The position numbers and the translations under genes are program-made. The notes under the pieces are model-generated. The model had not been told where the DNA came from. It did not search any database and was given only the letters and a program-made list of their open reading frames with translations. From the NCBI RefSeq assembly GCF_019649055.1, contig NW_026570338.1, positions 310,001 to 374,000 on the forward strand: 64,000 nt of DNA, written 5' to 3'. Each line of letters begins with the position of its first letter. The first letter of the stretch is position 1. Positions 22,401-34,400 of this stretch are shown here, piece after piece. This DNA is from Paramacrobiotus metropolitanus (Eukaryota; Tardigrada; Eutardigrada; Parachela; Macrobiotidae).

Positions 22401-25400
22401 AAGAATGTTAGTTCACCCAATCAAAAAACAAGAAATCAGCCAGCCAAAAAAGAAGACGAATTTCAAACTTAAACGTCGCAGTATTGAGCAGCATTCCCTT
22501 CGGTTATTAATTGGAATATCAACCAATAGAAATTTTGTCGCAAAGCTAAATCAACTATAAAACATCCGCAATAAAAAAGATTAATATGGGCTAACCGGAA
22601 ATGCCGCAGTTGTCGACATCGACATCATCCAGCAGATCCACCAGCTGCAGAATGGCCGTGCCCAGCGCCGTGGGGAACACCGGTAGCGAGGTGAGGGTGT
22701 GCGTGGCCACCGTGCCGGTGTCGGCGATCATCCCGTTCTCGTCCACTACAGTCGTTAACAACAGTATTAGCCGTTTGGATAAATCGGCAAATAAATATAC
22801 TAATTGTGTAGGATTATCCTAATAGTTAATACTTATTATCCTATTATATAATGTTGTGTCACAATAAAAAAAATAATCACCGAACCTTCAATCTCCCGTT
22901 CATCCACGACCTGGTGCGGTACGGGCTCGATGGCGGCCATCTTGAGCACCGGCAGCATGCTGACCTTGACCCGTTCGCGTTCCCGCTGGTTGCGCTCTTC
23001 TTGGGCGCGCAGGGCCTTGTTCATGGACTCCTGCAGCTGTTTGCGACGCGTCTGGGTGGCCGCCACCAGGGTGTTGGAGTTTTTAGACTGCCAGAACCGA
23101 AACCAGCGTTAGAATGCTAATGCCGCTCATGTCAACCATAAAACTGGATTGATAGTACAAGTACTGTGTTATTTCACAACAGTTCTTCGTGCATGTGCCG
23201 ATGTGCGCACTGTTACTTTTATTTCAGTGCGTGTCAATTAGGTCAATTCATTAAAGAAAACAAAAAGAAATAAGTAGTGAGTAATTGTCAATTTTATGTG
23301 CGAAAAAACAGCGCTAAATTTACAGTACCAGATATTTTCGTTTAAATGTGATTACAAGGCACTGGAAAGGGAGGCTTCTTGACTGCCTGTGCACTACATC
23401 ATTCTAAGGTTGGGCATTCCAAGGGAAACGTCCCTTTGGAACGGATTTTGGATTGGAACGCGGATTCCAAAATTTGGAATCCAAGATATTCCATGGATTC
23501 CATGGAATGCGTTCCAATCCGCGGAATCGCAATAAGTTAGTGGAATTACCGTAATTAGGCATTATAATTAATCGCAGATGCTGTTTTTCTCAATTTATAA
23601 TTGACGTCTTTCGTTTCAGTAGCTTTCTACCGTTAAATTTAACTCTGAGGCTCAAAATGTTCAGATGTATCACAACATACGGCGTCAGTCATAAGCCAAA
23701 TAGATTGCTCTTCTACCAGTTAAACTCATAGTATGATGCTGCTGTATGTAGTTGAACTGTAAGTTATTGTTAAACTTCAAACAAAATACTTTTTTAATTT
23801 ACCTTACTTTAAATTATTACTATCGCATCACAATCATAATAAAACGTGCACCGTAAGATAATATATGCAGTGCCGCTGTAGCTAGCTAACACTGCAGCGG
23901 CACTGCCAGTATATTGTCATTTGCCGGATTTTCAAATTATTGAGTCGCTGCTTACTAATGGTGTCCACGTGCATTGAATGAATTCACGCTTTTTCATTCA
24001 AATTTATCATTCAGCAGCAACAATGCGTAGAAATTATCATGCATTGAATGAATTCAAAGTATGTAATAAGCGAAAATCTGGATGACGATTACGTGAATTT
24101 ATCCAAAATACCAGTGATGAAGAGGGAGGGAAATCCTTCCTCTTTATTCATAAATAAAACTTTCTGGCCAACCGCTATTGCTGCCTGCCGCAACCGTGGG
24201 CGGATGGATTGCCGATATAAAAAATACAGATACACCGGGCAGGTGCCGTGCCAGTTGTTTCATGGCATGAAGTATATGTAGTCGACTATCGCCATTCAAA
24301 CCGCCAAAACGAAACATTCATCGGCACGTTTCACTTCAGTTTTAAATCATAACATTTTACTCTACTTCATGAGATTTGCATCAAACGTGCATTACGCCAG
24401 TGCATGTGGACACCTTAAGTCTCATCTGTAAGCCTTTGCTCCAGTATAGCGCAACGAGTAGCAGTGATTCACATAGGTGTTTAATATTAAAGTATGAGAA
24501 TTTACGGGTCCCGAGCTTTATAAATATTTAAAATTATAAAGCTTCCTCACCATCACGCCAAACCATCGGAAATTTTAGCCTAAAACCACTGAGCTTTGGA
24601 GCAAACGGAATTTAAGAGCCCAGAGTCAAATTATGCAAGGTAAACTTTGTGATTTTTAACGCAAATTAGCTAAGACTAATTGAAAAACGCCTTTGAAAGC
24701 TTAATTTTGGTAATTCCAAGGAGAAAAAGAATTCCAAAAATTCCACGTGGAATCCGCGAAATCCGCATTCCATTCCAACTGCCTCTTGGAATATGCGGAT
24801 TCCGTGGAATCGAATTCCACGTGGAATTGGATTGGAATTGGAATGCCCACCCTTACATCATTCCACTGCTAACCCGTCTGTACAGTGCCGCAAATAAACG
24901 TGACTGATTACTGTTGATCGTTGGCTTGTAAAAGCAACTGCTGCATCAAGTATCAACTCAGTGTTTCTCACACTTGTATCTCTCACACACACTTTTCACG
25001 CCGCAGTCCGCACTGACCGCGGTGGCGTGAAAAACGCATAACGTGACGTGCCAAAACACACTGAATGGCTCAAGCCCACGTTTCTCAAATATCCCGCTTG
25101 CAGCGGTCAAAAAATCTCGGGCCGGGTTTGTAAGTGCCTCTTACTTTGTATTACGGAAATACGAGTACTGTACCTATTATTCGAAAGCGCTCTGCACCGG
25201 AAAAACTATTTAGCAACTGGCTTCGGTGCCGCAGAAATGACAGCATTTTTCAGGCGGATCTCCAGATTTTCAGTTTTAGTTCACGAATTTTCGGGTGCCT
25301 AACAATCTTTCTATGCGCTCTTAAATTTTAATTCCAAATACAAGTGGTCGATTACCTCTATTACAGTAATATTATAGCTAATCGAAGTTCTCCCTTGAAC

Positions 25401-28400
25401 GTCTTGTTTTGGGAATAAAACTCTTTTACTCCGTTAGCGTACCTGTTCTTCCTGGCTGATGGCCACTTCCTCGATCTTGATGGAGGTGGGCGGCAGCCAG
25501 GGCGCGTCGGGGCAGTCAACGTACGGGCGGCCGATCAGCGGCGAGGGGAGGGTGTAGTCGATGTTGAGGGCGTGGCTCACGCGCATGATGGCCTGCGCGC
25601 CGTCCTCCAGCCGGATCCACACTTGGTAACGGTAACGCCACAACGCCTGGAACCTAACCGGCAACAGAAATTATTCAGAAAACAAATTTGCATTTGCGCT
25701 GTAGCCAATCTTTGGCCTTTGGGTAACTTGTTCTAGCCTTATAACAAAATTACAGTTTCGCAAAAAAAGTGGCAACTGGCTTTATAACATGTGTGATAGA
25801 ATCTAAAGATTCCTTCGTTTCGAAACTGGTATAGGTATGTTGACCAATCTGCCAGTCATACCGCCTGGCCAATACCCACTGCACTACGCTTGTCGCTTGT
25901 CCATGTGATTTCGTACGGGTAGCAAGTAAGTGTAATGACAAGTAAGTCAAACAGCAGCCTCTGCTGCCTCGAATTGGGTCTACACCCAGAATGTGTGCGG
26001 ACGTTAAACCATTAAACTAAACTAAACTAAAAGCAACAACCTACTTGAGTATGGAATCGACCCGCTCCTCAGCCTCCTCGTGGTTCATCTCCTTGCGCAG
26101 ATAATCGGTGACGAACTTGCTGATCTTGACGGAGCAGACGACGCACAAGACGGCGGTGGTGGAGGCCACTTCCTCGTCGTCGACCAAGAGCAGTTCCCAG
26201 CAAATAGGGAACATGCGCTCCAGCTGCTTCTCGTCCATCACCATCAGCCCCTTGGCCAGCGCCCCGAAGGGGGCCGCGAAGAGGCTGAGCACGTGCTGCT
26301 TCAGGTAGCGCGACATGGCGCTGAGCTCGGCCTCGTCGCGCGGGTAGTAGTGCAGCTCCTCCGCCTTGGCCCCGCCCCCCGCGGAGGCCTCGCCGCGCTC
26401 CTTCTCCTTGCTCTCCGTGGTGCTCTCGTGGCGCAGCTTGTTGATGGACTCTAGCGAGGCGTTCTTCTCCAACGTGGTCGATTTGCTCATCCGACTCAGA
26501 CCGGCGTAGTGCGACGCTTTGCGGAAGATGCGCAGTTTCCGCTGCGACATCGACGGCGTCGTCGGCGTCTGGCTGCCGCTGTGCGCCTGCAGCTCCATGA
26601 TCTACAGTCAGACCAGGAATTTGTACATAATTCTTGGCAAAAAATTATAAAAAATGTTGCCTACAAGCGAATATTTAAAAGCAAATATCGGACATTCAAT
26701 TTTATTACATCATATTCTAAGCATCTACGTAGTACCTAGGTGTGCGGTTCATATGATAAAAATATCTGTTTATTATAAACGCTTTCGTTGAGAACGGGAA
26801 TCAACGAGAAGACCCTTACGGGGTCATCAGTTTTCGACTTTTCGCACCGTAGTATAGCAGACTCTCTACGTGTCCGTTTGAAAAAGCCGTTACGACTGCA
26901 CTTCAGCGAATTAACTGCGCCAGTTTCTTCCACAGTGGTACTCACAAAACCGGCCGGCAAAAACAATTTAAAACAGTTTAAGATTTTTCACTATCTACTT
27001 TATTCAATGGCACATCGTAATATGCCATCAGATGGATCCATGTTTCGAAGCCATTGCACTATGAAACATCACATTTTGAGCGATATCTAATATCTTTCTA
27101 GGCAGTGGTACGTTTACTGATAAAATTCGCCATTTAGCGTCAAGTAACGTGATTGAAAAAACTGTTAGCCCGTACCTCGTCTTCCTCCGTCGGAGCTTTA
27201 ATGGATCCCGGGGGCGCCGTGGCCCCACTTCCATGGATCTTCTTCAACGCCCAGCATAATCTTGTACAACTGCGCATCACCCGGAAGAAACAAAACGCCG
27301 TGCAGCTCTTCTTATGATCACAGACGAAACTGAAGCGTCCGCACAGATTAATCACAGTCTCTAGCCAGGGCATGTTGTCGCTGTACTCCGTCGACTCTGA
27401 TCCGGTCCGAACACCCCGTCCCGGTCGTCGTGGGGCGTCACCAGCTCCTCGGTGCTGCTACGACTAACGTCCGACCGCTCCGACACACTGCTGGCTTTGC
27501 GTGAGCGGATGCTGTTCGTCCGGTCGCGGCGCAGATCCATCTCCTGGGAGGCTTTGCGCCGGCGGATGCTGGAGCGCCGTGCGATGGGCCCCTCGATGGC
27601 GTGTTGTTTGGCCCGGTCGCGGCCCGATTTCAGGAGGTGCTGCCGGCGTTCTTCATCGGCGGCACCGGAGGAGTTGCTGCGTTGCGAGAGATTGTCGTCG
27701 GCGATCATGAAACTGATGCGGCGCTCGCCCGGTCCTTGTCCCGTCTGGTACAGCAGCACCTAGGTACAAGAAAATACAGATTACAATACTTTATAAGTTT
27801 CTACAAAGGACAAAGCGTGGAAATCGGTCAGCCGGTCACACTCTGAAGTTTAAACATTTTTTAAACAATTCATTTAATACTAAAGCGGATGAATGTTGTC
27901 TAAGCGGTTCACCATGTTGAGACGAGACTACTGTTCTGACCTCACTGTCTATGTTTGGCCCACAATTTATCGGAAGTTGGCCAAGCTGTTTCTGAACCCG
28001 ATTTTAGTTTTGATTCCTCTTTCATTAGTACGCGATGTTGTAATGCATAAGACAGGTGATTTGGCCGACCTGGCGTTTTTCGGTTCTGGTTACCGTAATC
28101 ATCGCTGACTGTTGACCTTGAATCCTTTCCCAACATGAACAGTCGTCAGCTCACCTCGAAGCGCGCGACTTTTAGCAGTTCGAGTAGAGATGCGTTAAGA
28201 GCTTCGTTTCAAAACAGATGCGATGCCCACAAATGGCCAGGCTTGTCATAAGACTGCGATTTGGGAAATCAAAGTCGCCTGTTTAAATCTCGATGTAATA
28301 TTGCACGGTGCAGTATTGCAGTCTGCACCTGATCGTGACCTTTCTCCTGATTATTGTACATGTTAAGCTGATTACACATGCAAGCAAAAACAAACCTGGC

Positions 28401-31400
28401 CGTGATCCGCGAATGACTGGATACTCTGGTGGGATGTCGTCCCCGAGGTGCTGGCCACGGAGCTCCAGCGCCGGCTAGCCAATCGCTTCTCCCCCGTCGT
28501 GCTCTTCAAATGCCCGCGAATCGTACTGTACTTCTGCCGGGGGAGCATCCGGTAGGTCTCCCTCAGGAACGCCGTGATCTCCATCAGCAGCTGACACGCC
28601 ACCATCTTCAGGACGAAGGGACAGTTCTGCGCCGTGTTGGGATCGGTGTTGTCGGCGCCCAGGAAGAAGAAATCCTCGTCCTCCACCACGACGGTGTCGG
28701 GCGACACCACCGCCAGCGGGTCCACGTTCTCGCTCTTGATGATGTCGTCCAGCCGGAGCATCAGACTCCGTGCCCACTCGTAGAACACCTTCCCGGCGGT
28801 CCGCTGCAGGATGTTCTGTTTCCGGGGGGTGGGGGCGGCGACTAAACGTCCAATCGGTCCGGATTGCCGGTACTGCGGGATGTTGAGTTTCATCCACTCG
28901 GGCCATTTCCCTTGGTTACAGCGGTGGACGAATTGCGCGCATTCCAGGAGGAAGCACGCGCGGGACAGCACCGGCGCTTGGAGGTCCAGCATGGCCGCCA
29001 GGACGGAGGGCTCCGGGACGGTGCCGGGCGGGCAGAATTCCAGGAGGCTCCCGAGGGATCGCATCCCGGTGGTCAGGGCGCTGGTGTTTAACAGGAAGAC
29101 CAGTTTTGACGACGCGTTGGTGACGGTGTCGTCGCCGTGGGAGCGGCTGCTCTGGGCTTTGCGGGTGAAGGCCGCCCGGGAGCGTGGACTGTCGTCCTCC
29201 ACGGAGCTGGACTCGTGGTACTTCCGCTGTTTCAAGAGGCTTAAATTCATCTGCCCGGAGCTGTTGGCTTTGAAGGACAACCGCGGTTTCGTGTTGAAGT
29301 TGACCCCGCCGGACTCGAAGCTGGTCTGGCGCAGCGCGTCCCCCGCCAGCGACCCGCCCTCCCCCGACACCAGCGACACGGAGCGGTGCATGCCGGTGCC
29401 GGCCTCCTTGGAGTCCTTGCTCCCCACCGAGGACATGGGGGATTTTAGCCATTTTTGCCGGATGGTGCGCTTCTTCTTCCCGCGCGGAGAGTGCGGCGCC
29501 ACGACGCTCTCGTCCTCCGAGATGCTGACCCGCGGTGACCGGATGCTGTTCCCGATCTTCAGGTTGGTCTCGCTGGACTCCCGCGAGCGCAAGGGTTTGA
29601 TGGAGACCTTGGGGCGTTTGGCGAAGAGGCCGCGCAGGATGCTGGCGGAGGGGGTGGTGGCCGCCGCGTCGTCGAAGGAGGACAGGGCCTCGGCGTCCGT
29701 CTCCGCTGCGTGGGGGTGTTGTTCGGTGTCGCTGGACTCCAGACGGGGGTAGCGGAGGAGGGGCTTGCGGTTGACGGCGACGGTGAGGCTGCTGGCGGTG
29801 TGCTGGGGGGTTGGGGTCAGGGGGCGGGAGCGGACGGCGGAGGGCTGGCGCTGCTGCGACTCCATCACGCCGGAGAGGACGATGCGCCGGAAGATCTGCT
29901 CGTGGGCCTCTTTGATGTACGTCAGCAGCAGGCGCAGATCGTTCTGCAGACCCTGTCAGTCAAGTTGAACGAACAGCGTAAGTATTTTAGCAACTAAAAG
30001 ACTATCATTTATTCTGTAGATAAACAGTAAGGTGACTTCACTACTCCTTTCCACAGGTAAATATTCACAGGCACAAGCCACCCAGAGCGGAGTCCGTTCT
30101 AATAATACCCGCTGGACAGCGGGTCAAATGTTTAGCTTTTGTGAAGCTTAATAAATAAGGTCACGTGAATAGTTAAAATTTAAAAATCCTTGATATTTAT
30201 GTCTTCTCTAGTTTATCAGACCTTTGCTTTTGGTCTAGCCATTCAAATCAGGAAATATTGTAGTACGACGGCTTTATATCGCACTTCTTTTAATTGTCTT
30301 AGAAAACGAAGCTTAGATTCTGATAATCACGCGAGCACATTCGATTAACCGATTAACATTTTTGTTGTGTTAAAAGAAATTTCCAGTCTTTTCTCGTAAT
30401 AATTGGCAACGCTGTGCTAGCAAAACGGCCCTTAATTATTTTTTGCTCTTACGAGATTTTCCGATTTTCTTAGATAGTCCGCTTTCGTTATCAGTTGGTT
30501 GACCAGTGGTTTCGCGGCTTGAGCAGCAACTGAAAAAGACCGTTATTAATTTGTAATATTATTATCGCCATAAAAATATTATTAAAAAATAATTTATTAA
30601 CAAGAACAAATAATAATTACTACAAATAATAATTAATTAATAGTACTTATAATAATAACAATTTGATAATTATTCTGGCAGTGGCGCCGGCTGATAAGAG
30701 GCGGTTAACTGACCCCAGGCGAGGGATTTGCGGGTGTGCTTGGAATGGCGCGAGTGGTCCTGCGCGGCGTGACTGACGCAGCTGCCGAAGAAGGCGTGGC
30801 AGAAGTCGACGATGTGGCGCAGTTCCTGCTTGGTGAGGATGGTGCGGAAGAAGCGCTTGGCTTCCGGCTCGTTGACGGCCTGCAGCCGGTGGAAGCTGGC
30901 GTAGGCCTGCCGGCGCATGTACTCGCTGGGGTTGCCGCGGCTGCTCAGGCCGGCCGCCGGCACCCCGACTCCGTGCCGCACCCGTGCACGCAACCGATTA
31001 TCACAAAAATTCTACAATCATAACCGCAATTTCATGAGCACGTTCATATAAAGTGCCTTACCGTCACAAAAATCCAGGTTTTTTATTATGAACAAGCACT
31101 AATTTACAAAAAATAAGTTTATTAATTTCTTTGGATACATGCCACTTCACTACGAAGCATTAGCGGCAGCACACGCACTGTACAGCCGCAATGCCTGCAA
31201 CCTGAACAGTTGGCAATCGTACATTTACGAGCACATACTGCAGCCATCAGTTAGTGCGTTCGCTATCCCAGATGTTATTACTTACGATTAATTTTTAGTA
31301 AAGATACAAACGCTATACGATACCGGATCGCACGTAATACTTGTAAGCAATGAATAAGGCACACATTAAACTAAGTAACCGGATTACTAAAAAAAATCAT

Positions 31401-34400
31401 TACAATACTAATAGTTAGTTTTAATTTTCTTATAAAATTTGGTAAAGTCGTGAAAGTCAATTTAATTAAATTCCATAATACCAATAACAAATTTACAAAA
31501 TTAATTCATCTACACCGACAATGCAAATAATTAGGCACTGATCAGTTACTTCAGTCAGGGTAAAGACGGAAAAACCACCAATCATTTTTTCTTCGGCTAC
31601 TGGAATGCGACCAATCAACTTCATCACAAAGTACGCTTCCTAATTAGTTAAACCCAGCAGGTCTGTAAAAAATATTCCTCACTATCCATCCAGGTACATG
31701 CAAGCATGATTAGCTTTGACGGCTTCGTCACGTATACAACAAATATCACTATACCAATACGAGACAGTCCACTACAATTTTCCATATTAATTCTAATATG
31801 CCTGTCGTGTCTCTCAACACATTCCCAAGCAAAACACTGAAAACAAGTAAAATAATCATGGTAACGAGTTGGTAGTTGTGGACTCACTTGGTAATGCAGG
31901 ACATGAGCAAACGATGCGTGGCCACATCATGCAGGAGCACCGGCGGCGGCGCGCCCGCCACGGGGGGCGGCAGTCCCGGCTGGGAGACACTGCGCGCCCG
32001 CAGCACCCCCAACTCCGCCTCCCCACCCCACCGCCCCCTCCCACCCGCTCCCCCTCGCCCTCCCCCTTGACGTCCAGGAGGAGGTCCAGGAGGACGTCGA
32101 TGAGGGTGAGGGCCACATCACAGATGCGCTGGCTTGGTCGCTCGTTCAAGGCCACCAGCACCGCCCGGATGAGGGCCTGGTAGTTGAGCTCCCCGTCGTC
32201 CTGGATGAGGTTGCAGGTGCCGCGGGCCTCCTGGTACTCGGGCAGGGGGTAGGCGATGTTGGAGTCCGTCTTGGAGCGGGGCAGACCGCCCGGGGTGGCG
32301 GCGGCGGCGGGGGTGGATAGGTCGCCGGTTAATCCGATCAATCCGGACTCCAGTTCCACCTCCATGCGCAGGCGGTCGTGGGACAGGTCCTCCTCCATCA
32401 CGGAGGCCCGCGACGGGCTGTTCTCCGTCGTGATGGTGATGCGCGGGAAGGATTTGCCTGTGGGATGGCACGACACCGTTAAAAACACGGACACTCTTTG
32501 TCCAGAATGCCAGCATCAATCGATGCCAGCATTATCAATCGATGCCAGCATCTTTATCAATCGATGCCAGCATTTTCCGCCTGAGAAATCTAGTGACTAT
32601 GTATGGAATCGTCCAATAAGTAAAATTCCATCCTCTGCTGCAGCATATATACAGTCTGTACGGTAACGAAACCTCATAGCGTAATAGGAAAATCAATTAG
32701 ATTCTAATGCTACCGCGGTACCGCCTTCCGTGAAATTGAAGGAAAACTGATATTTACAGCTCAAATACAAACAGCAAGAAAAGTATAAAACAACACTCCA
32801 CTGGTAGTTCTTTTTCTAAAAATGTTATAAGAACTTTTAAGTTTTAAGACAAATCTGTTGGTTGTAGAACTTGTTAGTGCAATGCGCGTTATCCGACACG
32901 GCGTGATGGCCCCTGTTGCTGACATTGCTGTGCCAGACTACTACGCTTTCCGCCACAGGCTGGCGGTCATCACATTTGCACAATTTTTGGTGGCAGTGCA
33001 TAGAGAAACATTAAGGCCGGTTCTTCATAATCAGGCGAGAAAGATGACAGAAATACATATAAGAAAGACTAACAAGAGAATATATAACCGAAGTATCATA
33101 AAATTAATGGATTCCTCACTATAAAAATTATTGACGACGCTGATCCCATAAATAGTAATTCAGAGAAGGACATTATGGGGCAGTGCATCTTGATCGAATA
33201 AATATAATTAAGCACAGCATTCGCAGCATCGCAGGACCCGCGAATGCGATACATTGAATACTGCACCAATTGTTCTGCGCAAGAATGCGCAGCTAATTGG
33301 AAATACGCTGCGGAAATTATGCTTTTTGACTCTGTAGTGTACATGATTATACGGTGGCGTTACCTTTGTGGCGAAAGCTCTTCTCCCGCGGTGTGACCGG
33401 GTTGGAGTTGATGGGTGAACCCGTGGCGGTCCGCTGCGTACGCTCGATTTCGTCTAGTCCGAAGGAGAAGAGGCGGTCTTGCAATTTGCGCACCCCGGGT
33501 GACATGGTCGGCACCGTGTCCTCCCGCGACACCGACTGTCCCCCGACGACGAACCGCGGCCGCTCGTCGATCCCGCCCAAGGGCCCGCGGCGTCGCTTGG
33601 AGCCCCGCCGTTCCAGCGGGATCTGCAGATCGGCCCGCAGCGTCGACCGGCTGGTGGGGGAGCTCGACCGGCCCCCCTCGTGCTTGGGGGACTGGTGGGC
33701 GGACTTGACCCCGGAGGTGACGGAGGGCACGGAGTTGCTGCGCTGCCGGACGGTGGAGGTCCGCTGGAGGTAGTCGCGGATCTCGATGATGCGCTGCAGG
33801 AAGTAGCGCAGCGCCCAGAACATGCCCTCCTCACTCCATGGGGGCACGTACAGACACCGCATCACGGCCACGTCGAAGAAGGTGGCGGCGCTGATGTCGC
33901 GGGGACGGGCCCGGCCGTCCGGGAAGATCTGCGAGGCGATGGCCATCTCGAATTTATTGTGCAGAATCTCCTTGTCCACCGGGGAGTCCTGGCTGCGGAC
34001 GCTGCTGGGCCCCGGGAGGGGCGGCGGGGGTGGTGGGGGCGGCAGGGAGGCGGTGGCGGCGGTAGCGGCGGTAGCGGTGGGGGCTTGAGCAATCAAAGGA
34101 AGAGGCTGCGGCTGCGGACGCCGTCGGCGATGGCCGCACTTACAGCGAAAGACGTCATTGTCGGCCGGTTGCACTTTGGTATTGCAGTACTCGCAGATGA
34201 GGTCCATCTGCGTGGAGGGCGTCACCGGGGTCTCCAGGGTGGTGAGGGTGCAGATCTCGCTCATGTGCACCAGGGGCGCCTGCAGGCCCGGCTTGCCGGA
34301 GGCCGAACGGGACAGTTGAGCACGATCCTTGGCTTCCTGGGCGGCCACGGCCTCCTCCGCCGTCCGCTCCGGCTCATCCAGCAGGAAACCGACGTCCGGC

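Noticed and set aside
28811-29752. 313-codon plus-strand open frame
   Set aside because: It is antisense to unc80 exon 8. High GC removes stops on both strands, and the minus-strand reading is the one that matches UNC80.
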